The notes under the pieces were generated by a model that was not told the DNA's origin, ran no database searches, and saw only the letters and a program-made list of their open reading frames with translations. 64,000 nucleotides of DNA from Ciona savignyi (Eukaryota; Chordata; Ascidiacea; Phlebobranchia; Cionidae). The translations under genes were made by a program, and so were the position numbers. Shown here piece by piece: positions 12,220 to 23,388 of this stretch (its first letter is position 1; the number at the start of each line of letters is the position of its first letter). Where the stretch lies: assembly GCA_000149265.1 (NCBI GenBank), contig CH001825.1, positions 1-64,000 on the forward strand, given 5' to 3'.

Positions 12220-13919
12220 GGCGTAGATGAATAGCAGAAAAGACAACCAGTTCTCTGGAGGAAAGAATGATTTTAAGTTTAATCTATGCAAAAACTGTAT
12301 TCTATTAGGTTTTGACGCATATATAGCAAACATCTTAGGACAAAATTACTGAGTTTCAATTAAATCACCCAGACTTTAGAATATACCACTTTTCAACAAG
12401 ACAGATTTATGCAATCAATAAACCTTTTTTTTATAAAAGAATACATAAAATCAAAAGTTGCAACTTGAAAGGGTCAAACATTAATACACAACAATACTAT
12501 TTCAGACACACAATTATCCATTCACGGTCTTGGTTCTATATACTCGTATTGACAACTATTGTTAATAAGTAAAGTAAGAACCGTTCTCTTGTGCCGAGTC
12601 CAATTACAAAAATACATATGTTAATTGTGGAGCTGTATTGTATGCACTTAAGTAAAAATATCAGAATTTTATTGCACCACTACTGGTACTAGAAATCACT
12701 AAATGACATTTATCCCAAGTCACTTACCTACATTCAATGCATTTTGAATCCAATTTTTTACATCATTTAATAAAAATAGCCTCATAACCTAATCAAGCTA
12801 CATTTAATATAAAAATATATCTATCCTCACTGAATAAAAACTTTACTGTGATTGAGTTCAAGAGAGATGCAATAAATAAATAAATATATGGTAGACCTAT
12901 GTGCCATCACAAAAAAATAGTCTACAATAATTACCAGTAACTCATTACCGTATTACTGAAGGTAAGACTTGACTATTCATAATCATAAATTTTTATTTAC
13001 AATCCTAAAAAACTGTAGTCAAAACCAAATATGACAGTTAACATTACAGGAGATTTTTGATAAAATTCAACATAAAAAGCTTATGTCTGTCTTTTAAAAT
13101 AAAACTGTAAATGTTAGCCATTCAACCTACCAACTTGCTATACCATCCTTCCACATACAATGCAATGTAAGAAATGATCTAAAATTCCACTTGTCAACTT
13201 CCATGCATGTCCAGGCTTGCCAGTAAGTATTCATAAGTCAATTCCCAAGCGTCCTACAGTCTACAACAACAATAGAATGTTTAGAATTACTGGATGACAC
13301 ATTACAAAATCCTTGCTTCTGCTTTCATGACAATTTTTTGTATATTTTGGTACGAATGGTCAATATACTCTGGTTAATTTACTATCAGTCGGAAAAGTGT
13401 GTAATGATCACAAAACACGTCTATTCTTGCCAACTCAACAATAGAAACGATGAATGACTGGTTCTGAAAGAAAACGTAATTCGACACTATTATAACTGTT
13501 CCCTGGACAGTACGCAATCTGCAGCAACTGTAGTTGGCTGGGTGTTAAAGTTTAAAAAGATAAAGTGGCATGACGATAAAAAAATAAAAAAGGCTTGTAA
13601 AATTTGTTTGGTTAATGTTCTTTTACTTTTTCCACAGAATCATTCAGGAATCCAAACCGAAGTTAAGTTCAAAATTCGTGCCAGTTGTAGTTTACAACGA
13701 TTCATGCGCTGCGATATTTTTTTTTATAAAGTGGGGACAACAACACGTAATTCTGTGTATGTTAAAATAATTCAAATTTAATTAGATCTTCATTTGGACA
13801 CATATTTATCAAATATACCCTTGGTTAATACGGCATTAATCAAACGGAGTCTGCATCGTTTCACTGTATTTAAATGAATCGTTGAAAAATAAAGTTAAAC
13901 TTACAATCTGTGTTTTGAC

Positions 13920-14178
13920 AATCTATTGTTGTTGTTTTTTTTTAATCGTGCAAAAATTCGAATTTATGATGGGCCCTTTTTTAACCGAGCTCAGTTTCGA
14001 ATCCATGATGGTTTTTTTGGTCAATTGTTGGATTTTCAAATTGTTGGTGGTAAACGCTGCAGCGAAAGAAACAAAAATAAAAATTGTATTGTATTGTATG
14101 GGCTCGTCACCACGACCGTTTTTTTTGTATGAGAGTAGGTGTATGTATCGGTCGCGTTAACCATTCGGCCAATCTATT
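13920..14178 (-). mobile_element. SINE-B copies (tRNA-Ser/Leu-like repeat), reverse
   Basis: Contains the reverse of the family head (GCGTTAACCATTCGGCC at 14154-14170), the ACGACCGTTTTTT block and a TTTCGAATCCATGATGG block. The 3' part is partly duplicated (two CGAAT...ATGATGG blocks), suggesting overlapping copies. Confidence 0.6.
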
Positions 14179-14284
14179 GTTGTTTACACACGGGATTAAA
14201 ATGTGTGGAATAACAAATTTATGTGGATAGATTTGGCCGACTTTCTACTTATTTATTTTGTACTATACATCATTTTTTCAGCTT

Positions 14285-14532
14285 TAGTCTGCTGGCTTAG
14301 TGCGTCGCCTTTCAGCCGAAGGGTTGTAGGTGCGAAACTGGTCGCTATAAAGTCCATTGTATTCTTGGGCAAGTCACTTAACGGCCATTGCCTGAACCTA
14401 GCTAATTAATGGGTTCTACTAAATTAAAGGAACGTGTAAAACACACTGCAATGACTCCGGAAAAGTAGACGCGGGGTGATCTGACGATTGTCCGTTTTCC
14501 CATTTACGGGGATATACATAAATATCCTATCC
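14285..14532 (+). mobile_element. SINE-A copy, near full length
   Basis: Forward copy: tRNA-like head (GTGCGTCGCCTTTCAGCCGA), GGTGCGAAACTGGTCGC, body and terminal AATATCCTATCC tail. Some internal loss around 14450-14490. Confidence 0.8.
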
Positions 14533-14936
14533 TTATCTAATTATAAAGTTTAACCACTGCCGTTTTAAATAAAAGCACTATACACCATATTTTACCACCG
14601 TACAATCATTTAATCTTGTCAAATAAATCTTAATTTATTGAAACAATTAAATATACATATTTTGCTATACTGTTCGCATATGCTGAGAAACACAAATGTG
14701 TGTTTCGCGGATGAATATTTTGTTAACACCGTCATAAATATTAGATGAAAATTACAAAATAAAAATGATGAATAGTTCGCAATTACTTGTAAGGTGCATG
14801 ATTGAATACAAAACAAATGCAGCATTTTGAACTTTTACAGCTATTTACAAATATGTATGATTGGATATATTATAAATATAGAGAATATTATGTAATCTTT
14901 AACGGGAGAATTAGTGATGTTTTATTTATCTTTTCT

Positions 14937-16011
14937 TTATGGATTTTGGTCGTTAGGATCGCATTTCAGCATCACTTTAATTCCTTCCCCAGACCTGGTG
15001 ACCTCAAACGCTTTCTGCGTCTCTTCGAGCGCAAAGCGGTGTGTGACGAGTGGCGTTACATCGACTTGCTTGGAAGATAACATCTGGATAGCTGTGGGGT
15101 AAGTATTGCAATACCTGAAAACACCTCTAATGTCAACTTCGCGGACTGCTGCGTTCACAATGGGCACGTTAACCATTGCAGGGCCGAGACCTACTAACAA
15201 CAAGCAACCGCCGGATTTTGTGGGCGTAGATACCTGACTGGATTGCAGACTCGGCACCGGTGCATTCGATTGTACGGTCCGGCTTCTCGCCCAACAGTGC
15301 TTCGACTTTAGCCGCGATTTGCTTTGAATCGTCACCTCTATCAACCTTAACGATGTAGTCAGCTCCAATCTGTTTTGCTACTTCGAGCCGCTTTTCAAAC
15401 AAATCCGAAATTACGATTTTCGAGGCCCCCATTGCTTTTGCAACAAGCAGAGATACCAATCCAATAGGTCCAGCACCGCAGATGAACACGTTATGACCGA
15501 GAGTGATCTCAGCTCTGCGGCAAGCGTGGATTCCCACGGAAAGAGGTTCGATCAGAGCACCTTCCTCGTAAGTCACATTGTCGGGAAGCTTGAAGCAGAA
15601 ATCTGCGTTGTGAGTGTAGAACCTTGACAAGTTGCCGTGGTCAGGGGGAGTGGCACAAAAGTAAACTTCGCTCAAGTTGTACCGGCCTCTCTTGCAGAAA
15701 TCGTCATTTTTTAACGGGTAGCCAGGCTCAATGGCTACCCTATCGCCGGGTTTTAAGTGCGACACATTGGATCCACATTTAACGACTCGTCCGGCAGCTT
15801 CGTGACCAATAACCATCGGATCCTTGACGATAAAATCTCCAATTCGGCCGTGCACCCAGTAATGAATGTCCGAACCACATATACCGACCGAATGCATTTG
15901 TAGCATTACGTCATTCGGGCCTGGCTCTACAACCTCGCGATTTTCAAGCACGATGTCGCACTGAGGTATTTCATCTCGCTTTTTGTACAGCACTGCGCTT
16001 AGGTTATCCAT
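14937..16011 (-). CDS. SORD: Sorbitol (L-iditol) dehydrogenase, single exon, one frameshift
   Basis: Zinc, NAD-dependent polyol dehydrogenase that oxidises sorbitol to fructose in the cytosol. The first frame (16011-15169) carries the medium-chain dehydrogenase fold: zinc ligands Cys45 (GICGSD), His70-Glu71 (IGHEAAG), Glu155 (LIEPLSVG), and the NAD loop GAGPIG. Around 15222-15224 one extra base in a GGG run (CCC on the coding strand) shifts the frame after GIYA; the second frame continues [12 protein letters not shown] through [16 protein letters not shown] to the C terminus KCDPNDQNP. Without the extra base the product would be 357 residues, the usual family length. No intron interrupts it, unlike the neighbouring genes and vertebrate SORD. 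It is either a sequencing or assembly error in a real gene, or a young retrocopy; no poly(A) tract or target duplication was seen. AATAAA lies just after the stop. Confidence 0.85.
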
Positions 16012-16282
16012 CGTTGCAATTTTTACAAGTAAACAACCTGTATCACCTATTTACTGCACAAAACTATAAATATTTTATACAAAAATACTCAATATGGGAA
16101 ATAGAATGTTAACACATATAATACAGGCATACTACGACTTTGCTGACTCTTCTTAAACGTTTACTACACGTTGGTTAATAAGTCAAAGCGATACCAACCA
16201 AACAAGATAGGTAAACATTATTTCCTGGGTAGCCGCTACAGACGGGCCAACACGAGCTCTTCAGGGATAAAACTAAAACGAT

Positions 16283-16433
16283 GGAAGGAGGGAAACTGCA
16301 CACTAAACTGAAGATTAGGCCATTGTAGTTAGTTTTAAACATTGGGTTGGGTTAGTTATGGGGTTGAAAATAGTGTTTAGAGTAGGGTTACAATTTAGTT
16401 ATTATAGTTTTAGTGAGCAGTTTCCCTCCTTCC
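16283..16433. mobile_element. MITE with 17-bp perfect terminal inverted repeats
   Basis: Left end GGAAGGAGGGAAACTGC (16283-16299) is the exact reverse complement of the right end at 16417-16433. The 151-bp element has no coding capacity. No clear target duplication is visible. A related truncated copy is at 1301-1480. Confidence 0.75.
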
Positions 16434-16707
16434 TTTTCCCCCCTTTCCCTCCTTTTAGTGTTGCCCCTATTTAAAAACAACATGCAGCTAGCAAGTCTTG
16501 GTTAAATTGGTCCCATTCTACATACTTACCAGATGTAGCAGGGCAACATGTTCTATGTTGCAACTAAGAATATCTTAGTAAACATGTAACAAATAATGTT
16601 GGTAAACAACTTAACATTTAAATAATATAGGTTTTAACTAAAAAGTTATTTTTTCCTTTAAAATTAAACCTACATTTTTACAAATGGACCCGTTTGAAAA
16701 CCTTATA

Positions 16708-16822
16708 ACTTACTAAAACCCATACTAAAACTTACTAAAAAAAACCATACTAAAACTTACTAAAAAAACCCATACTAAAACTTACTAAAAAAACCCATAC
16801 TAAAACTTACTAAAACCCTAAA
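16708..16822. repeat. Minisatellite, unit about 27 bp
   Basis: About four units built on CATACTAAAACTTACTAAAA with variable A-run spacers. Strongly purine/pyrimidine skewed. Confidence 0.85.
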
Positions 16823-17732
16823 TTTTATATTACTAAATCCCTACAGCAAGGTGGACCTGTGGGTAAGTTAAATGAGTGACATGACATTCACACAATCACA
16901 TGTATGGGGTTTGTTAGGCTAGATTTAGACTGTAGCAGCATTTACCATCAATATTTGAAAATATTGACAAAATATACTAAAATTAATCAAAACACGAAAC
17001 TTAAAAAGAGTGGCAAGATACTACAACAAAACTGGACGACAACAAATAAAAACCAAAAAGTTTTAATTTAGTTTGTTGAAAAGAGAATAAACTATAATGT
17101 AACATAACCACAACAGTATTAGGGGTCAGACAGTTTTAACATTAACAAATTTAAATATATTGAATACATTTACATTAAAATAATAAATATAATATTACAA
17201 ATGAGTAACTACAATTTTATTGGGTGTGTATATTGCATTAAATATAAATAAAAACAAATATATGCTAACAATTAGCTATTTAAACTTTAAAATGTATATT
17301 TTTTATCAGTCGATTTTCTTCCATCTATTTAGGTGAAAATAACAAAAAAATAAGTCTTATAATTAAGATATCCACCTTATTAGGGAAAGATTCTATAACA
17401 AGCCAATTAAATTGCATCTTTTGTCATATGCTGTTGGTCTATTATTTAAACAATTGTAAAATTTTGTTTTTATTTCTATGTTGTTAATTTAGTTATTTGG
17501 ATATTTTAGACAATGATCTTTCATTACAATGATTATTTATTTGCATGATTTTCTGTTCTATTTGGTTGTACCTTGTTTTGACAGTCAAGTGTGCAATGGA
17601 AGTGCAATAACAATAAGTTTTACCGAAACACACAATCATAATTGCACTGCATGGCTTTGCAACAATAAAAATGAGACAGCTTAATATTTCTGCATCACAC
17701 ATGACATGTCATTTTCAAATGGGACTAGTCAA

Positions 17733-17853
17733 ATAAGACCGAGAACAACAGCAATTAATAGAGTGCTGAGCTACAAAAACCAATTGAAGGAACATGTGGA
17801 TCATACACGGTTTTTTCCATTCATGTGAATAAACATGATATCCTATCCTAACC
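17733..17853 (+). mobile_element. SINE-A fragment
   Basis: Forward 3' half: CAATTGAAGGAACATGTGG, a truncated middle, and the tail GATATCCTATCCTA. Confidence 0.6.
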
Positions 17854-18937
17854 TATAATTTTACAATTATATAAAGTCATACCTATATTTTTTATTACAA
17901 ACATGTGTTAGCAACAGTAAAAGCTTACTAAGTTAAATATAGTCAGAAGTTTTCCCTCTTCCACTAGATGTGCCTGTAGATATGCTAATATTAATTTGTA
18001 TTGCATAGGAAATGCAATTTAGAACGAAGACGGTTTTAATTCTTTGGATCAAAGTAATACACCTAAGATGAAATTTGCTATATTAAACATTAAACAGAAA
18101 TTATCAAACCAATAAAAAAACTGTCTTGTTAACTAGATTTTAAAAAATATAAATAAATGCTGCAAACGTATTTTGCAAACCCAGTAGCACTTTAACCCAA
18201 CTACCGTTGGTAGGATTTAGAAAACTGGAACTCACAATTTTAACTTTTTAATGGGTGTTTTAAGAATTAATATATTTTTTTTTATGTTTGGTCAGTATAT
18301 TCAGAACTTTAAGTTAATGTGTAATTTTAATTGTCGAGTGTTAAAATATTTATTTATATGTCAATGATATTTGAATTCTAATTCTACCAACGTTACTCGG
18401 GTCAAAGTGCTGATTTGTTTACGAAACTAAACATCTGGGGAAAACCCCATAAAAGGAAACTGACACATGGAGAAATTGGGGACTTAAGATGGCGTATAAC
18501 CAATTTAGACCTCTATGAACGGCAGAATGTGACGATTGGTACCCTCCATTAATCATTGTTTTTAAACGAGTGTTTTGCTGAGTAACAATGGTGGTGATTC
18601 CCTAATGTTTGTTCGGTTGAAAGCAGCATGTGTTAGGCTGCGCGCCGGTGTTCTCGTTTAGCTGTAAAGTTTTGTAATCGTGGAACAGTGCTTTGTGGAA
18701 TAAAGGTGTTGATTGTGCATCTGCTAGCTGTTTTGTTGGGAAAAAGTTGCCGATGTACGAAGGGGTATTGGCTCAAAATATTTTTAGGCAAAATTTTGGA
18801 GGGTTTTGAGTTTTGGTTGTAGATCCAAGCTTCAATTTTAAATTGTGAAAAAATCTAAGACTTCCTATGTCAGGATTTTGAGTGACGGTCGTTTTTGTGA
18901 GGTCAGTTTAGTTGAACGTCTCCTAAAGATAGGACAT

Positions 18938-19020
18938 TCATGTTTATTCCCGCAAATGGGTAAACGCAAGGGCGTTAACAAACGGGCAATCGTCAGATCC
19001 TTCAATTAGATAGAACTCAA
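18938..19020 (-). mobile_element. SINE-A fragment
   Basis: Reverse fragment containing GACATTCATGTTTATTCCCG and GGGCAATCGTCAGATC. It abuts the SINE-B fragment that follows. Confidence 0.7.
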
Positions 19021-19110
19021 ATGGTTAACACAACCGATACATATACCGATTTTAATACAAAAACGGTCGTGGCGATGAGCCCGTCATAAGTTCAAAATCT
19101 AACCCGAAAC
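19021..19110 (+). mobile_element. SINE-B fragment
   Basis: AATGGTTAACACAACCGATA head, ACGGTCGTGGCGATGAGCCC middle and a CAAAATCTAACCCG block comparable to the copies at 62 kb. Confidence 0.65.
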
Positions 19111-19508
19111 AAAATTTCGTTCGTTCTGGTGTCATAATGTTAAATAAATTAATCCTTGTTTACAAATACCTTTTTTCAATCTCTTATTTGTCAGTTTTAT
19201 TTTACTCTCGTTTTTGTTATAAATCGTAATTTAACGTTTTTTGAACTTTGCTATCACGTTTTTGCTGATGTTCATAAATTATAATCATAATTGATATTTA
19301 GACGACTATCGTTTCTTCCTTTTCCGGACTTTCCTAATTTGGCATTTCACGTCATTTTTAAATATCTAACCATTGTGTCACACGATCCCGCCGCTTTTAA
19401 AGTAAATTGTGCTATAAGCATTTCTTTCAGTAACCCCATGCATAAAGAATAATGTTTTTGGATATAAAAGTCTGTTGCCTACGCTCCTCAACAAAGGCGG
19501 GTTTTGAT

Positions 19509-19614
19509 TCTACAATCTATATACGAGCTTTCTACAATCTATATACGAGTTTTCTACAATCTATATACGAGTTTTCTACAATCTATATACGAGATTCTAC
19601 AATCTATATACGAG
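19509..19614. repeat. Five-copy 22-bp tandem repeat
   Basis: Five near-identical units of TCTACAATCTATATACGAG plus a 2-3 base spacer, starting at 19509, 19531, 19553, 19575 and 19596. The low divergence implies recent or homogenised expansion. Confidence 0.9.
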
Positions 19615-20086
19615 CTAAATACGTCATGGCCGCCTTGACTACTTAATCTTCATGTGACGTGTCGATGCATTAAATAATTACCCGCGCCGCGCATACAGAA
19701 TCCCTACGTCATCGTGATTTACAAGTTGGTGAGACGTTTCGTTCAGTCAGCAACAGGGATAGCGTGGTAGTGTAGTTGGTCACATTTGATAAAGTCGTGT
19801 ATTTTATATTATATCAATAATTAATACTAATTTATATTATATTTTGAAAGATCGTTCAGTAGAATTATCTTGTGGATATTACTGCATAATACGAAAGTTA
19901 TAACCGCAAGATCGCATTGACATTGAAAGCACGCTTCGGTGTGTCCAATAGATCAGCGCGATCAATTCATCTATACAGGAATTGATATTAAAACGCCCTC
20001 AATGGCCATTACTGCTTTGAAACGAAGCCAGAAATTATAAACAATGTATATTGTTGTTAGTATTGACAGGTTAAACAAGATTTGCA

Positions 20087-20186
20087 NNNNNNNNNNNNNN
20101 NNNNNNNNNNNNNNNNNNNNNNNNNNNNNNNNNNNNNNNNNNNNNNNNNNNNNNNNNNNNNNNNNNNNNNNNNNNNNNNNNNNNNN
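20087..20186. other. Assembly gap (100 N)
   Basis: A run of exactly 100 N, the usual placeholder for a gap of unknown size. Confidence 0.99.
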
Positions 20187-23100
20187 AATATTTATATTGG
20201 GAATAAAACTTAATACGGTAAGCAATCATTGCAACAAAGACGAAAACAGTCTTAATGCTTATGTAGAGTTGTTACGTATTGTGATTGTGATTTTACACCG
20301 AGTCAACAGAATGTCCAACATTCCATATGGAGTAGTGTGTGCGGTCAAGTCGCCGAATTAACGCGACCGATATATTATACCAAATGTATACTAAAGATGA
20401 TCTTGTGTGTTTATGAGATTATTTTAACAAAGTTCTATACATTAAGTATTTTTGGGGCTAAAGCATAGTTGACAGAAAAGGGGAAACCCCACATTAAAGG
20501 GTCGGTTAACCGGTGGGATAACCATGACCTTTATGCTTCTCCTATATATTATTAGACAGCTGCGTCTATAGACCATGTACATTTAAGGGTTCTTTTTAAC
20601 CATAAATATAATTTCAATTTAATTTTTTCACCTTATTGTCTTAAACCAGACTTCAAGCTCGGGTTGATCGCCTTTTAATTCCTTTTATTTAAACCGCAAT
20701 AAAATACACACAAAACCAGAAACCCGTCGTCAAATGCACAATTCAAAAGTACAAAACCAATTTATTTGTCAGATTAAAATATTGCTTACTTTACTGCTTT
20801 TTGTTAACGTCGATTTACCTAATTTTCAAACTTTTTTTTAATATTACGTTTAATGGCAACGTCTGTTGTTTACATTACCATGCATTGTATTTGTTTTGGC
20901 GGTGTTGCTCAAAACATTGCAATGTTCCGGATATAGTTATTCTATAATGACAAACTGCAAGATAATTCTACTCACATAGTAAGCTATCTACTGTATTTGT
21001 TGGTCGAAACCTGAATTGCAATTCAAGTACGAAGTTGATTGTGTTTAACCTCGCGCTTACATAATAAGCGTGTTATGCATGTACTTGTCTGTGTGAACGA
21101 ATAATGTAGTATCGTGACGTAACTTGATGATATCCAAGGTCAGGGAAAGTTCGTATACCAGCTTCACGAAGCGACAATTAAACGCAAGAGTTACCCTAAA
21201 TTAGACCGATACGTTGCATTAGCTTAACTAGATGTGATTAAATCCCTATTAAACTAAGCTTAGGGACGTCCAATAAATTCGCGCGCATACAGATTGTTAA
21301 TAGTTAGAAAAGCGTGATGTGTCAAAATATTTTAAATCGTTAATTTGAGTGATAACCCTCGACAGTCTGGCTACTCAATTATAAATGAGGCGGTTCCAAT
21401 TATAGACGCTTTATCGCATTGTGGCCGACTTTTCCGCGAGGGCGTTTCTCGATTGTTATAATTTGTGTGGGCTGAATTGCAAGACGCTGTATTAAATAAG
21501 ACCGCTGGGCAACCGGTTTCATTTGTTCACAAACAGTAAGCCAGGAAGCACTAGCCCTACTAATGCAAGCATCGTATAGTTAACCGGTGTGTTTTACAAC
21601 AACAACCTGATGATTCAAAGATACGTAAACAACCCAACCTAAGTACTATATATAACGCAAGAATAGTAAATCAACATTTGAGTTTTATGACGACCGCTTA
21701 AATAAACTTGTGCAGCTTATAAATTGTGAACTCTCTTGTGTCAAAACAAGCGTCCTGCTTGCTCTAATGTTGAACTGATAGACAAGCATACTGCTTATTA
21801 GTTGTTCTTGATGAAGCAATTTAGTACAAGCGTAGTTGAAATATCCAGTTTTTAGTTGTTCCGCAGGTAATATATCAGAGTTGGCATAGTTTGCATGCTT
21901 TCTACGGTCATCCTCTTACTAGCCGCGGTATTTCTAAAAATGCGCCGCAACCAGCCAACCATTTGCACGAAAGGGCTCAGATGGTGATTTTATAAGAAAG
22001 GTCAGCACAGCTTAGTGGACGTACATCACTCATTATTCACTTCTCGCTCATTATTAAGGCTAGGGAGAGTTGGTTAAAAATGCTATAAGTACAAGGTCGA
22101 ACTGACCTTCGCCTTAGAGGAGATCACATTACTTGTCGATTTTAGGTGAAACACATTTAAGTGGATTTCACATTGCTTGTAAGTAAGGCATCCGCATTTG
22201 GCAAATTATGCAAATCAAAACCTAAACAAACTTCGGATGACCTTCCGTTTAGGTTGACCGCTCTTGCTGCGACCAGAAAATCGCTAAAACAAAACGCGAT
22301 ATGACGTTGAAATGACGTAATGTGAACTGCCGGGCAGGAAGGGACGAACTGCACTGCAAGCCAATATTCGTGTTTAATGCGATACACGTCGTCTCCCTTA
22401 ACACGCGGAAGGATGACGTAATGCATTGGTAATGGTAACTACATATAACAATAACCGGTGAATATATTATGCAAGTTAAACTTGGATGTTGGGACTTTGT
22501 TTATTAAGAATCAAATAAGCCGAAATTAAATGTGAAACTCGAGTCGCTAGTCTTAGACTAAAACATACAATGTAGAAGAGACTTAACACTTTCGATAATA
22601 TCCGTACTAGGCGGGCGATGAAGGATACTCTCCGAGTATCCACGCAGCAGATTCGTGTAAAGATTCCTGTTCGGGTAGTTTTGGTTCCATCATCCAAAAT
22701 TCTTAAATAATTCGCTCCCCCTTATTAGCGGTTATCTATTTAAGTAGAGTAACGACCTACAAAATTCTAGTATTTTCCGAAACAGCAGAGTGTTGGCGTT
22801 AGAATTAGATGATTACGTTGGTAAATGATTCAAGGCGTACAAATTGTTTTTATATTAATTTAAGTTCCCGGTATACGGGTTAGTCAGGTTAGTATGTCAT
22901 CTATGAAGCAGATCTGTATCGCCCGAAAATTTGTCTTCGTAGTAACTCCGATAGAACCGCAAGATCGCGCAAGATAGCGGCTTTACAACCTCCCAGAGAG
23001 AACCGAAAGAGAACGACATGAAACCGCTTACAAGATCTTCTCCTTATATCCTTCTCGTATAACCTTTTTCTGTTATTGGAGTCGGCGAATTCTTCCTGTT

Positions 23101-23388
23101 TAGAAGAGAAAAGGCATCGTAGCACAGCTGACAGGTTAAAACTACAACCGATCTAATTACGCGAGGAGGGCCAGATATTGTTGTGACTTACAAGCACAAA
23201 TCGTTATGCGGTTTATAGACTGATTTAAGACAGAATGTTATTTTAATTTGTGTATATGTTTTTATCTTCATGATTCGTTCTGTAAAAGAAAAGTAATTCA
23301 AGTGAAAAAGGAACAAAAAACATTAACCATAGAATTTGTAACGTCTACAGGGCAGTTAGGTGATTAAACTTTTGACTTCGGATACAAA

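Larger units (their letters stand above)
12220..14936. other. Intergenic, PLK4 upstream region
   Basis: AT-rich DNA between the PLK4 start and the 3' end of the sorbitol dehydrogenase copy. It holds one SINE-B and one SINE-A copy (listed separately) and presumably the PLK4 promoter and 5' UTR. No convincing coding exon was found. Confidence 0.5.
16012..23388. other. Long non-coding spacer with repeats
   Basis: About 7.4 kb between the dehydrogenase copy and the Cu-only SOD-repeat gene. Besides the MITE, minisatellites, SINE fragments and gap listed separately, I see only AT-rich sequence and short frames without recognisable protein similarity (for example 22157-22426 minus and 22901-23125 minus). 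Confidence 0.5.
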
